Made by a program: the position numbers and the translations under genes. This document shows positions 24,106-36,846 of a stretch of 64,000 nucleotides of DNA, in pieces. The stretch's first letter is position 1, and the number at the start of each line of letters is the position of its first letter. Source of the stretch: Kwoniella bestiolae CBS 10118. Its lineage: Eukaryota; Basidiomycota; Tremellomycetes; Tremellales; Cryptococcaceae. Below the pieces are notes generated by a model, which saw only the letters and a list, made by a program, of their open reading frames with translations, was not told the origin of the DNA and made no database searches. Location of the stretch: positions 1,240,001 through 1,304,000 of the forward strand of contig NC_089244.1 in NCBI RefSeq assembly GCF_000512585.2, written 5' to 3'.

Positions 24106-24509
24106 GATGCTATATCTTTGACATTGATGGGTCTACGGTATATAACCTGGAGTGGACGTGATAAGTGGAGGATGATATTGGTAGTTAGGAGAAAGTGATC
24201 AAAATGCAATTTATATGTTATCTATCTTTATATGGGATCTGGTTGCGGTGAGAGTGGCAAAGTACAGTGAGGGAGAATATATCGCCGAAATCCCGATCAT
24301 CAATCTTCGCACGTGGCATCGCCTGTTTCGCATACAAGTGAAATGCTGAGATGCATCGTATCTCTCTCTCTACTTCTATCTACGTGAATGTCCAACGTTA
24401 CTATACTATGCTATAATCTCAACAAATGTCCTTACCCTCATCCGAATGAACTAACTATACACATAACACCCAAAAAGAGAAAAATACAATCCGAACATCC
24501 GTTCTTCCC
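24106..24509. other. Upstream region of the AT-hook gene
   Basis: Promoter region of the AT-hook gene running into the 3' side of the DUF7729-like gene. An 83-codon plus-strand frame here overlaps that gene in antisense and looks like a shadow. A CTCTCT run lies near 24361-24370. Confidence 0.45.
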
Positions 24510-25699
24510 CTACGGTAGCAATACCAAACACAACAAACTAACTACTATCCCCACCACCCAACCACCCATTACTGACCTCTCCACCGAAGACATCGCCGAA
24601 CTGGTCACAGCGATCGTACTGAGATTAACGAAACCCTGACCGCACGCTTCATTTACCCTATTTATAGCAGATTTGACTATCGTACCGTTCAATGTTGGGG
24701 TATCGGGGACATAGGACATGTAGGTGTTGAGGATGTATTTGGAGCATTTCGAACATGTCGGTATGGATTTGGATGGAAGTCTAAAGTAAAGCATCAAAGT
24801 CAACATCAACAATCATTGAATATCAGATTTCTCGATCCCAAATCCCATCCAATTCAATGCCGATGAACGGAGCATCGTCCATTTCTTCTTCACTTGAATT
24901 GATATAGTACAGTGGCAAACTAAACTCACGGTATCCCCCCGCCCAAACTCCACAAATAAGCATCATCAGGCCTCTCACCCCTCACTCCCTGGAGATAACA
25001 ATACACCCCCGTATCCTCATCCACCAACCCCGAGAGATCTTTCAAAAGCTTATAATTCCCAATTGCAACCTTCGTATCCTTCACCACCTGATTTTTATTT
25101 TGCAGGTCCGTCCCGCAATTCTTATTTGACGCTAGGCTCGAAGATATGCTAGTGAAGTATGAATCGCACTGATCCATTGCCGAGGACGATGTATAACTTA
25201 TAAGGTTATTTAATTTATCGTAGTTCTCTGTGGATTTTGCGGAAGATACCATTGAAGAGTAGGATGAAGATGTGGAAAGCAGTAGAGAGAATGGGAGACA
25301 ATCCTGGAAATCTGAAGAGGAGAGGAGGGAGGTAAGGTAGGTCAGACATCCTGTACTGAGGGCGGAGGGAGATATGGATAGATCGAGTGGTTTAGGGATG
25401 GGTTTGGTAAGTGTTGTAGGGGGTGTTGAGGGGGGTTTTGGTAATGAGGAAGAAGAGGAGGAGTTGGTTCGGGTATATAGGTTTTGTTTCGACGTTGACG
25501 TTGAATTTGTATTCACTGAGGATGATCCTGATCCTGATTCGGTAGGACTGATTATCGGAATGACTACTTCCTCCTTCTCTACGTAAACTCGTTTGGCAGG
25601 ATCGTTCGACCTATACCTCGATCGTATTCCATGTCCATGAGCAGATGCACTGGACATCATCAGGCCAAGTACCAGGGAGAGGACAAAGTGCGTTTTCAT
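24510..25699 (-). CDS. Secreted, probably GPI-anchored DUF7729-like fungal protein
   Basis: I chose the start at 25699 (M-K-T-H-F-V-L-S-L-V-L-G-L), because it opens a clear signal peptide (ending S-A-S-A-H); the frame extends upstream without homology. A Ser/Thr-rich stalk is followed by a Cys-containing domain: C-L-T-Y-L-T-S-L-L-S-S-S-D-F-Q-D-C-L-P-F-S, then C-G-T-D-L and C-Y-L-Q-G-V. After one intron come C-S-K-C-S-K-Y-I-L-N-T-Y-M and A-C-G-Q-G-F-V-N. The C-terminus is hydrophobic (G-W-V-V-G-I-V-V-S-L-L-C-L-V-L-L-P), as in GPI-attachment signals. This pattern matches a family found across fungi as DUF7729; its function is unknown. Cell-surface location is inferred from the ends. Confidence 0.78.
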
Positions 25700-26905
25700 C
25701 TTGGCGGGTGGGGTGGTCGAGTCGGAATGGGAGGGGGTTGATGTGATTGGGTAGAAGGAACGTATAGTCGAAGGTGATCGACTGGCCGCGTATAGTCTAT
25801 GTTCTGTCTGGTGATTGCAAAACCGATTATAGGAGCAAGTTGTGATTATTTGATCTATAGCTGAAGAGAAAGAAGGAAGAAGTAGAATCAGTAAAGTAAA
25901 CATGACATCTTGTATAACATGACTTCTACCGTCCACACACGCATTCCCTCCATACAGTAATCTAGCCACCTAAACATTCAACGATGACCTCTTCCTTCAG
26001 AGAACAATACCCCTTCTACCATCTGGCATCTCACACAACGCTCCGACCTCGTCTTAATGCCCCTGCGCACAGATCATCTACGCCCTCGCCCTGATGATCA
26101 AAGCGGTAGACGGGAACCTGATACATACCACTTGATCCTTGTTTCTCCGCTTCGAGCTAGTCTAATCTGGGCTCTGGATGTTGAGGTTGCACAGATCGTC
26201 TTCAAGTCCCCGTCTTCTCCTGTCGTTTTTCGTTTTTAGTTACCTTTGTTACAAGAATGTAGATGAAAGAACGAGAATGAACGAGAATCAAAGAAGAATA
26301 GATCAGTACCTAGAGGTACATGTTGATCATTCCCCCCTTACACTAGACCTCATAGAGTCGTACCAATCCCAGAAAGTGATGAATCATACCCATCCAATGG
26401 GTGTATCTCAACCACCCTCAATCGTCAATCCGAAAACTAGGATTCAAGGGTTGGGTGGGTGTTGAACCAAACAACATAACCGACGATCGGAAAATGGATG
26501 TTTATCAGGAACGTGGGATAGGAACGCCACTATACGAAGGAGGATGGGTCTGGACTTTTGTCTTTTGAGCCTATACAACTAGACAACGCGTCGAAGATAT
26601 TGACTTTGAGTCTGGATTCAGATAACACTACACATGTTGCATGGTGCACGTTAAATGATCATTGCTTGTGGTCAAGACATATCGTTCAACTTGCATCCAT
26701 ACATGCAGCAAGTGGGACTGACCATACCTCAATCACAACAGGCACAGTGAGATCCATTGTCCCAAGTCCAGCACCACCGATCTCATTCATTCCTCAGTGC
26801 GGGATCACGTCGTATGATACATAATTCTCATCTCATACTATACAATCACCATACTTCAGCCACCACATAAACATCTATATATATATATACTCTACTCAAA
26901 CCATA
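25700..26905. other. Intergenic region between the DUF7729-like gene and SNF4
   Basis: About 1.2 kb. Short open frames (60-95 codons) show no family motif. A (TA)7 run lies at 26876-26889, close to the SNF4 stop, so probably in its 3' UTR. Nothing else recognised. Confidence 0.5.
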
Positions 26906-29104
26906 CTATCCCTCCAAGCTCTGTCCAGCCGAGGTACTTCCCTCTGACAATGCGAACGAATCATCTCCAGCAGTCTCAGCTTCCTCCTCTCTCAAGGCTT
27001 TATCAACCACCTCTGCACCTACGCCCGCACCTCCAAGGGGGATGTCGTTGCCCTATCATCATTGAGGAATGAGTCAGCTTGAATGTTTCAGGTAAATCTA
27101 CCACGTAATATAGCCACCGTTCGACCCGTAATTCCCACATCTACCTCTCACAATAAGACCCGTCTTCACTCTGCTCCTCATAAAACACATCACAATACCA
27201 ATAACAATGCGTAAGAGGTAGAAGAGGCAGACGATACAACCCCGTGCCCATCTCGATGAGACTCAAAACTCACAATCAAAGCCCTCATAATATCACTCAA
27301 ACTAATAATCCCCACAAACCTCCCAGGATTCGGATCGTCTCTCCCCTGAACGACCACTAATCTATGCACCCTCCTAATTTTGATGAGCGAGAAGATGGCA
27401 GAGAGCGAATCTCGTGGTGAGCAGGTGACGACACCTGGGAAGTCTACTGCTCGTTGTTTCAGTGCTTGGGAGATGGTCAGGTCGAGGGATTGGTACGCTC
27501 CATTACGGACTAGGGTCTGTGTGAGAAAGGAGCAATGAGTCAGCGATACTCCTCGAAGTACTTGAATGTCTTCTTTAGATCGAGTTTGCTTCTCGAGATA
27601 CTTGCCACCAATGAAGCAACCTTCATATCTACCTCTCCCTTGAGACTCTAGGTAGAAATGATGAGGATGACTACAGCTGAGGACGTGACCACTCACAATA
27701 ACATCAACCGTCTCATACAAGTTCAATACCTTCCCATCATTATCCACAATCGGCACCGCACTGATCCCCAATTCAGAGAACATATGCACCACATCAAATA
27801 CCGTAGTTTGCATCGTAGCTGTAGCGAGTGGATAGTATTTGTTGGGGTTATTCGTCGGATCAGGGTTGGATTCGGGTGAGACGTAACTTCCAATTCCCAT
27901 TTCTTGGACTGAGGCTGTGAGGTATTGGGTGATGTCTCGGCACTGTGGGTGAAGGGGATACGTTGCAATTGAGGGTCAGAGAAGGGAAGATCGGTCAACG
28001 ATACTATTAGCTTATCATGTCCATGTGTATCAAATGCAAGTAGTTTCTCGTCGCTCACGTTCATGGCAATAAACTTCAATACCCGATACTGAGTCAGTAC
28101 ACTAATGACCACCTCTCCTCCCGTCTGGGTATCTCGATCTATCAATGGTAATCTCCTTGCATGGGTTCGGATGAGGTATCTACAGGCGTCGTAGAGAGGT
28201 CGTAATGGGTGGACGGACAGTAAAGGAGGAGGTGGGACAGATAAGGCTTTTTCGATGTCTGTATAGCATATGTATCAGCGTGCGTACTATTGTTATAAGA
28301 TGTTCAGGTACACCTGATCATGAAGAATGAAGAGTCGATTAAAGGCATGTGTATGAAAACAGGTGCGAGGAGATAAGGCATCTCCTTGAGATAAGAGAAA
28401 TTCGCGTCCAACTCACCTCGAATACTATGTAACCTGAATTGCTCCACATCTGCCGTAGCACCCTCCCAAGACGAAGTGTGATAATAGTATTGTATCAAGT
28501 GAATGACATCTTGAACGGTGAACATTCCTTTGTGACCAAGAGTCATCTCACATCAGCTCAAGTGCGTCCATACGTTCCTTTAGATGGGTGAGGTAGGAAT
28601 GACGAGACTCACCCGCAAATTTAGCTGTCGAGGTGTTCCACAACGGAGCAGATACGACACCTATCCACCAGCCCCGATCCCAGAATCAGCATAACCCTCA
28701 TTCCCCTCTTTTCGAAGAGAGCGATAACCAACAGACAGGATGATAAGCGCAGAGGAGAAAAGGGAGTACAACACACCATACAACAACATAACATCCAAAG
28801 CCTTCTTAACCTTCAACTGCGTATCCAATACGATCAGCCTAAAAGATACAGGAAAGACATCATAGCTCGACCTCTCTTTCAAAAAACTCCTTAACGCCTC
28901 CAACGCCTCGGGGTGAGAGAGGGTACGGTGCGGGGGTATCATCGGAGGATGTTGGGCTCGCGAGGGTCGACGGGCGATGGATGATCCGCCTGCTGAGGTG
29001 CCTTGTATACTTGGTCGACGAGTTGGTCGGGCGGAAGAGGAGGGTTGACGATGTAGCGAGGTAGAGGTGGTGGGTGAGATTGGGATGGGTTGGGAGGATG
29101 ACAT
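26906..29104 (-). CDS. SNF4: SNF4, gamma subunit of the AMPK/SNF1 kinase
   Basis: The start at 29104 (M-S-S-S-Q-P-I-P-I-S-P) follows an in-frame upstream stretch without similarity. An N-terminal Ser/Arg-rich region of about 60 residues precedes the first CBS repeat. Four CBS repeats follow: V-S-A-P-L-W-N-T-S-T-A-K-F-A-G with M-F-T-V-Q-D-V-I-H-L-I-Q-Y-Y-Y; R-P-L-Y-D-A-C and R-R-L-P-L-I-D; G-I-S-A-V-P-I-V-D-N-D-G-K-V-L-N-L-Y; and R-R-V-H-R-L-V-V-V with G-I-I-S-L-S-D-I-M-R-A-L. D-I-E-K-A-L between repeats 1 and 2 is also diagnostic. The stop is at 26906-26908. Snf4 activates Snf1 when nucleotide or glucose levels fall and controls alternative carbon use. Divergent to the coiled-coil gene at 29774; the 669 bp between contain a perfect 22-bp palindrome. 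Confidence 0.92.
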
Positions 29105-29773
29105 GTTGGGAAGTGGATTGTGGATTGTGGTGTGATGACGTGGGGTATTGATCTGCTTGGTTTGTTGTTCGTTGTTCGTCGGGGTCAGTGCGTAGCAGTT
29201 AAAAAGAGGAAAGGATATTATAGGAGTAGGAATAGGAATAGGAATGATCGGCAGTTGATATGATATGTTATGTATGATGATTAAGAGGGTACAGTATCGT
29301 TGTTGATGGTAAGATAGAGGTGTGAGACAGTATGCAGGGTTCATCAGAAACGGGGGCACCGACCTTCACGTGGGATAGAGTGTTGTGGCGGATGGTATCT
29401 CCCATAGGGGTGGCAAACTATGGAAAGCGTATCAAAGGGATCTAGGCCGAGACGTAGAGTCGTCTTGATGCAGTCAAATGGGGAAGTCTGTCTACCTTGA
29501 CAAGCGATGTATGGAACAGAAACCCGTATATTTATCTGAACCCGTAATCAAACTTCTCATCTCAGTGGAGTCATAACAATAATGCTTCATCTTCTATGGG
29601 TTGATCTGTCGGGGTGATCACCCCGACATGTACTGTAGTTATGCATCGACTTTCGATGTGATCATTCGGGTTTTCGGTGATTTCAACTTCTTCCTTCTTT
29701 TTCCTTTTCTCACTCATCTACAATACAGCAGTACACCGTTCATATCCAGCTCACTTATAACACTTCACATACA
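29105..29773. promoter_or_regulatory. SNF4 / coiled-coil divergent promoter region
   Basis: Shared upstream region of two divergent genes. It contains short GGAATA-type repeats (about 29221-29245, SNF4 side) and the palindrome listed separately. Pyrimidine-rich sequence near 29680-29760 precedes the plus-strand start. Confidence 0.55.
29607..29628. promoter_or_regulatory. Perfect 22-bp palindrome, candidate dimeric transcription-factor site
   Basis: The left half TGTCGGGGTGA is followed directly by its exact reverse complement. It contains CGG-N10-CCG, the half-site arrangement and spacing used by some Zn2Cys6 dimers (Put3 is the known N10 case), and also CCCCG boxes on both strands. It lies 479 bp from the SNF4 start and 146 bp from the coiled-coil start. 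Confidence 0.55.
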
Positions 29774-32700
29774 ATGCCAATCACATCCACAAGGGGAGCT
29801 CGGAACAAGTTTTATAACAACTTGGCTAAAGAAGCCCGTAGGTTGGACACTCTGGCACTATCCACTGCCTTGACTCCAGGCCCATCGAGGGGTGGATCAC
29901 AGTTCCCATTGACCCATACCACTTCCGCCTCGAGATCAAATTCGAAGGGAGAAGGGCGTGAACCACGTGAAATGAGATATAGCAATGATGAGGACGATGG
30001 AGGGTGGGGGCGCGTTCCCACCTCAAATCGGGGGGAGCGTCCAATAGCAGTAAAAACCAATAATGTTTTCAAATTTCCAGAAGACACATATGGCGATGAT
30101 GGATGGGGGGACCGTGCGTCGTTTCGAGTGAGTGCAGCAGATATCTACTGATTCAATTCAATTCATTTCGAAACATGTTCTCTTCTCTTTACCTTTCCTT
30201 CATCTCTCTTCCTTTCTTCTTTCGTTTTTCTTATATCTTCTCAACTTATCTATCTTCTCTGTTGAGATCACATCTGCTCACAGTATAAAATTCACAGCAA
30301 CCCCACATCCAATCCTCATTTACCACCTCTAACATCCCTCCCCGCCCTCATCTTCAGGACCAAGAAGGAAGAACCACCCCTCCAGCAAGAACCAAAGTCC
30401 AACAGTGGATCTCCTCCTCCTCACCCTCTTCGGAAAGCAAGACCATCCGAACACCATCCAAGGCACAAACATCGACCCAAGGTGATCGTGTCTCCAGCTT
30501 TCAACACCAATCACGAGGGACTCGTAATACTTCGCGATCGGGTGGCGAGAACGAAGACAGTATGAATTACCTTAGCACGGAGGATATTCCCAGTACTTCC
30601 TTTAGAAGGTACGGTACTAACCCCACTACTGAAACGAACTATCAACGTACTTATACCGCTTCGGGAACGGGGGATATGAGGTCCCCTCAAGGTGGAAGTG
30701 GATTACATCATACTAATCCTTTTCTGGGTGGAAATCTTTCGTACAGAGGTAATGACACCGAGGTGAGTCAGCTGAATACCACCTGACTTTTTTGGGATCG
30801 TAGCTGATCATGTCGATGATTAAAGGAAACTCCCCGAATGTCCAGCGCAGCACTGAATACTATTCTATCCGACATGGAGAGGACCTTTCAAGCTAAGAAG
30901 CGGGAGTATGAGGAAGCCCAAAGGCAGATGGATGAGATGCGCAGGGAGAAGGAAAGACCATCTTTCCCTCTTCCCGCTAGACCTCCTACTTCTTTTGGGG
31001 TGAATCGTACCAACGAGCATGATCAGGTGGGTCGTATACTTCTACTAACCTGCACACCAGTACATCTTCCTCTTTTGTATCTTTTTGCTCAGCTCATGAA
31101 AAGAGAAGGGGCGAACAACTGACCGACAATCAATCATATGCAGATAATCCAGCTCCGTCAAGAGAACATCTTATTACACCAAGAGGTCTCCTCCCTCCAC
31201 TCAACCTTATCCCAAGCTAAGGAAACCATCAATCTCCTAAACAACCGACTCGACGAATCACGTGTCAATCCGGACCAGCTTGACAATATGCAAGCTGAAA
31301 TTGATAAACTGACCAAAGAACACTCATCAATGAACGCACTGTGTCTCTCGCTGGACAGGAAGTTGGAAGAAGAAAAGGACAAGAACAGGAAATTGGAGTT
31401 GGACAACCAATCTTCCAAAGCTGGTCAGAGCGCCAGTGCCAAATCCCTTCAGGCCGCGGAAAGCAGGAGTAAAGTGTTGGAGGGGCAATTGAGGGAGATG
31501 GAAGATAGGGAGAGGACGGTGGTTCAGACGAAGGAGATGTGGGAGAAGAGGGCGGGCGCTTGGGAAATGGAGGTGAGTCATCCGGTCCCTTTTATACAGT
31601 ACGGTGTGGTGTACTGTATCCTCTCGATACATATCGATGCTGTGCTTTGTAGCATAAAGACAAGTCTGATGCAAAATCAAAGCTGACTCACATAAATTGC
31701 ATAAACCACCCAGAACTCAACTTTGAAAAGTGACATCGCATCTGCCAATGCAAAAGCCACCATGGCTTTCAGGGAGAAGGAGAATGCCATAGCCAAATAC
31801 AAAGGCAAGGAGGTGAGTCGGACGGGATGTCAAATGGCTCTAATTACAAAAAAAAGTACTGTATATCTGACCATGGATTGTACTCTGTGGCGTACAGAAC
31901 GATAATGCCAAATTATCCGATAAGCTCAACCTCTCACGGAGGGAACAAGATGCCTTGCAAGCAAGGTTAGAGGAGTTGATCGAAGAGGTGAGTAAAGCAG
32001 TTTCTCTCACCTGATCGAAGTGGATTTTAGTATAGAGTACAGACTGATGTTCATCACTCGCCTGTCATTTCGGTTGATCATATAAACACGTAGAAAACCC
32101 AATTATCTCAACAACGAGCATCCGAAAAAGGTGATTTGGCAGATCGCAGAAAACTCAAAGATGAGCTCATACGAGAGGTAAGTTCAGTCAGCTGTCTTTT
32201 GTAGACGGAAAAGTGCCCACGAGAACGCAGCTGACATGTGGTCTATATCGTATGATATGTAGAGATCGACTTCCGACAGACTGCGATCCGAGCGAAACAC
32301 TCTCAGAGCGCAGATTCAAAAATTCAAAATTCAACTTTCCTCAAACCCAGCACATACAGACGAAACCTCCAAGAGAAAGGACAATGGGAATGTGGAGCTA
32401 CACCATCCTCGCCCTACGTCAGAGGAGAAGTATAAACCGCGATTCTCACTTTCGCAATCTGACGATTCTATCTTCGAGCCTAGTCTTGGTAGAGGTGATA
32501 GAGAAAAGAAGGACGGCGGGGTGGCAGAAGTGGAGGTGGAGGTGATTGAGGATGATGATGGGGTGGAGTATCAACCTCAGAAAATTAGTGTGGAAGGGGA
32601 CAAGCCTAAAGATAAAGACACAGACGAAGTGAGCTTCCATCGAGCTCTTTCTTACAATACGGAGGGACAGACAAGCTGATGATGTCTTCTGTGGAATTAG

Positions 32701-33367
32701 TCTACCGTGAAGATCGACGAAGTTTCAAGTAAGAACAGAAAAACGAACGATTATTCCCACGAGCTCGAATCAATCTTATCCCCCAGATTGACATTCAGCT
32801 CTATCCCCCTCGTACCTAATAAGCTCAATACGCCAATCTCGAAAGAGGAGGTTTTATTATTCTCCCCTACCTCGGATTATCATGATACCGCTCAAACGAA
32901 GGATTCAGCGCAAAACGCCAAGGACGAGAAGGTGAGAGGTGTGAGTGTGAGTGAGGAGGAACGTAAGAAGTGGTTGGACAGGTATGCGGGATTGTACACC
33001 GATAAGGATGGGAAAGATACATCAACTGTGAGAGATTCAGCTTCGGTATCACATGTCATCGAGGTGAGAAGCTGATCTGAAAGCACGTATCTAGGTCATA
33101 AATGAGAACAACCCTTCTTCTTCCCCTAATATGGAGAAACCAAAAGATCCATTCGTAGGTTAATTCCACCTCACACTCCTCACCTTGATCTAAACCTTGC
33201 AGCTGATCGTGAGATATCTCCAAGTATAGGCAGACCTAGATCCACTAGACGGTAAACTCTTCTCCCCCAAATCCACACCTCGATCTCCTATCACAGCCAA
33301 AGCCAAGGCAAAGACGTTGGGCGAATCTCTCATGGATCTATTAGGATCTCCTTCGGGCAGTTTATAG
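29774..33367 (+). CDS. Large coiled-coil protein, function unknown
   Basis: Starts at 29774 (M-P-I-T-S-T-R-G-A-R-N-K-F-Y) and ends at 33365-33367 (L-M-D-L-L-G-S-P-S-G-S-L). About ten exons. The N-terminal 250 residues are Ser/Thr/Gly-rich with short conserved-looking runs (F-K-F-P-E-D-T-Y-G-D-D-G-W-G). Heptad-rich sequence then starts with M-E-R-T-F-Q-A-K-K-R-E-Y-E-E-A and continues with I-I-Q-L-R-Q-E-N-I-L-L-H-Q-E-V and Q-L-R-E-M-E-D-R-E-R-T over several exons. The C-terminal third is acidic and Ser/Lys-rich. Such architecture is common in spindle-pole, septin or polarity scaffolds, but no family-specific motif lets me name it. Confidence 0.72.
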
Positions 33368-33912
33368 TTCGCATCTCATAACTTAATCCTTTCTTGGGAT
33401 GTCCGAGATACGAGATATAATATATGACTTTCTTAGTCTGTGAGAAGGGAGCTACATGTGATACCGAAGATCGACGTTCTGTTTTTGGAGATACCTCGTT
33501 TTCGTTTTTGGATTAGTTTATCATATGTGTGTAATGTATAACTCAATGTATAGTATGACAAATCAGCGACATACTCCTTGCCTATGGTGATTAGTATCTT
33601 CACCTTACGGCCCTAAAATTTAGTTGGAATCTTCGTTAGTAATTTTAACTTATAGCTTACAGTCTTACTGTACTACATCAGTATTAAAGCTGGAATAGGG
33701 ACAGATCAGTATATCCAAGAAACGGTAATTCACTACCCGTTGATAAGTCTTGTACTAGTGATATTTCAAACAATCAAGGAAATTACAACTTGCATAAAAT
33801 TCTTCCTTCTCATACTCATTCTATCTACTCCACCCATTTTCATTTCAACTTGATATCCATCCTCCCCAGAAAGCCAGATGCGTTGGTCCATCCGGCTGGA
33901 TCGCTGGATCAT
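33368..33912. other. Convergent intergenic region
   Basis: 3' flanks of the coiled-coil gene (+) and RVS167 (-), AT-rich. Nothing recognised. Confidence 0.5.
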
Positions 33913-36170
33913 CTACGCGTCAACTTGCGTATAAGTACCTGGGAAAACACCCGTAGCGCCATTCAACCTTCCCGTCCACCATTCATCGGGATTCTCGGTC
34001 TTTTCGATGATCTCAATTCTATCTCCAGCATGGAACGATAGGTCTCCTTCGGCCTAAATATAACATCATAACATATGAGCACGTACCCCTCGAGACAATC
34101 AATATCCCATTCCAATGAATGATAGTATATCCCCCAAGTCGGTCGAACGGAGTATGTGATAGGAAGGCAGACACAAACACCCACCTGAGCTTCAAAATCA
34201 AATATGGCCGTAGCGTACACAGCCCTATTGAAACTAGGTTTAGGCTTCAAAGGTGGTGGAGGCGGTGGAGCCTTCTTCACTCCTGGGACAGCGTTGGAGC
34301 TGGTCGAAGTGGTATATGGTGGAGGGGCGGCGACGGTTCTGGAAGGTGGCGAGAAAGCTGTCTTCTCAGCTGCTGACGAGGTATATGAGTTCTTCCTGTC
34401 GAGATACGAGTTGGACGTAGTTCGAGAGGCGATCGATCCTGCTCGGGTGGGGGTGGCGGAGCCAGAGACCGATCGGTGGGCTTGTAGCATTTTAGCTGGG
34501 CGGGTGTATAGTTTGTTAGCATTGGGTTTATTACGGGACCGACACGATGTAGAAGGGAAGGGATTACAGGTTATGAGCTGATGATCTTCCGCGAAATGAC
34601 GGTAGGTGTGTAATATTGCAGAGACGCTACTCACCAGTAGAAGTGATTCTCTTAACTATAGCCATCTCCTCGATCTGCTCAGCGGTGTCTCCTCGTTGCT
34701 CGAGGTAGATGTTCTCCACGTCCTTTCGTGACAGGTCGTATTTCCCATCAGCGAACGATTGTAGCTTCTCTTGCATGATGTAGTACACGTTGAGTCTGGG
34801 CGGATGGAAGAGTGAAGTTAGCATCTCGCATATATACCTCGGAAGCGAGTAAAACACAATGGGTGGAAGAAGGTACCAGGATACACAGTACGGCAGAAAC
34901 AACTATCAGCCACTTACTGCATGTAGTAGAAAGAATGGAAAAGAGGATCAATAAACCTAGTTGCCAATCCCAAGAATTGGGGCAATTCAGTCTTCAAGAG
35001 AGAGTTGTAATGTTCGTATTCCCCTGAAGCAAGCTCGAAATCTTGTTCGACCTGTATTCAAAACAGAAACCGACATCAGTACAGTACATGTTTGGTATTT
35101 ATCAGAACAAGAACAGAAAGACAGCCATGAGTGTTCGTATATTCGACCGCGTGTCGATATGGAGGTAAATCCAACTGGACCCAAACCCACCTTGAACAAG
35201 TTCTTCTCATCACTCAAACTCTTCTCCTTCTTCTCCCTCAATTTGTTCAACGAATTATTATGTCTATCATAATCCACCAATTTATGCTCTCGCTTGACAA
35301 TGGTCTTTCTGATCTTCTTGCAAATTTCGTTGAGCTCTTTGCACGGTTGGACGACTCTTGAGTCGATAAGTTCCAGCTCGGGGAGGAGGGTTTCTGTATG
35401 TAACGACCATCATTGTCAGCATCCATGTATGCAGAACAGTCTGGGTACGATGATCCGTAAGGGAAGAGGAGGATATTTGAAGAAGGACTCTTGGGGTGAC
35501 TCACCCCTCATCTCCTCCATTATACCTTGATAAACCGTAATATTCTTTACCGTCACCTCCGCCTGAGGGTGTTTACTAGCAAGATTGTACTCCGCTCCCA
35601 TGGGTGAGAAGAGGGTAGCGAGTGAGACGGAGAAGGATGATCCGGATGTGAGGAGGTCTACAAGTATGAGCGGGAGACATCAGCGTCAAGCTTCTACACA
35701 CAAGTTCCATCAGACGATGAGGATAAGAGTCACGCCAATTCTAATCAGATAATACGAGAACACTCACTAGACACCGAGTCTCGGAAGACGGTAGAATCCT
35801 TCAACATCTTCTCACAAGCCGCCTCAACAGCTGCGAATTTGCGCTCACTACGAAGCCGATAAATCGTGTTCAGCGCTGGCTGGCCCACCTCATCACATGG
35901 GAACAGGCAAATGAAGTACGACTCACTAATCGTTGAATTCCGCATCGGTCGACTCTGTTCGCGTATCAGTATCAAGCTATACAGATCCTCTGCTCCCTCT
36001 CGGTTACACTCACTCTTGGACATTCCAATCCTACTCGTCAGATTATGTGGTGTCCTATGACCCATCAAATCATACCGAATCAGCACCGTACCATATGACA
36101 GTGCCAAGACCGCAGTCTTGAGTATAGGAGAGGGAACATACCGCTGTAAAGCTTTGGTGAAACCCTTCAT
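33913..36170 (-). CDS. RVS167: Amphiphysin-type BAR-SH3 protein (Rvs167/Hob1)
   Basis: The start at 36170 gives M-K-G-F-T-K-A-L-Q-R, and after the first intron T-P-H-N-L-T-S-R-I-G-M-S-K, the Rvs167/Hob1 N-terminus. A 28-nt exon (K-S-T-D-A-E-F-N-D-Y) leads to E-R-K-F-A-A-V-E-A-A-C-E-K-M-L-K-D-S. The BAR domain continues with V-V-Q-P-C-K-E-L and V-D-Y-D-R-H-N-N-S-L. Then come a Pro/Ser linker with A-P-P-P-P-P-P-P and an SH3 domain split by an intron (A-I-F-D-F-E-A-Q / A-E-G-D-L-S-F-H-A-G-D, D-E-W-W-T-G-R-L-N-G, G-V-F-P-G-T-Y). Stop 33913-33915. The protein senses and bends membrane at endocytic actin patches. In budding yeast it partners Rvs161, which lacks SH3. Confidence 0.93.
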
Positions 36171-36846
36171 CTTGGTGTGTGTCTCTGTTGGCTTGTAGGT
36201 GATGACCAGTATAGAGATTGAGATGCAAAGAGGTGTTATATATGTGTTATGAGCTATGGATATGTGCAAACGAGTGAAATGAGGCTGTGAGAGCGAGGGA
36301 GAGGGAGAGGGAGAGGGAGAGGGAGAGGTGACGACAACATGCTCAACATGCAAGGGACAGGCGGGGAAAGCCGATTTGATGAGTTTGAGCTTGTTCACTT
36401 GGCACAATTCGAGTTATCAGGCTCACTCCTCACTCATCGGGTAAAGGTGTACATACAAGTATATATATATATATGCATGTGTGCGATCCTCACCTGGGTC
36501 CGATTTCGATTTCCACCTGTCCAACGTCAACCAGTATTTGACATGTCACTCTGATCTATACACGATAACGATAACTTATATACAGCCAGCTGCTATATAC
36601 GATAAGTCGGTGTGATAGATCATACATGCACTTCCTCATTCCTCCCCATTCCCATATCCTTTTTGATCATCGACTATCTAATAACTAATCGATAAGAAAC
36701 GGTATTTACACATTTTTGGATTTATCAACTGCTATATACAATCAAACTACCAGCTATGAACAACAAAAGCCATATCTTACAGGTATATCAACAAGAACAT
36801 ACTACCCTCATTCCATCCTAACGCGTATCATCCAGTATCATTGACC
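36171..36846. other. RVS167 upstream region
   Basis: Promoter and leader of RVS167 plus the 3' flank of the next minus-strand gene. Contains the (GAGGGA)n repeat at 36295..36328 and a TA repeat near 36462-36474. No other feature seen. Confidence 0.5.
36295..36328. repeat. (GAGGGA)n microsatellite, 5.7 units
   Basis: Five perfect hexamer units plus GAGG, 125-158 bp upstream of the RVS167 start, so in its leader or core promoter. In gene orientation it is a CT-rich tract. Confidence 0.95.

Noticed and set aside
24388..24639. 83-codon plus-strand frame
   Set aside because: Antisense to the last exon of the DUF7729-like gene, no motif of its own.
36295..36328. (GAGGGA)n as a telomere-like or CRISPR-like repeat
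   Set aside because: A simple hexamer microsatellite with no spacers, not at a chromosome end.
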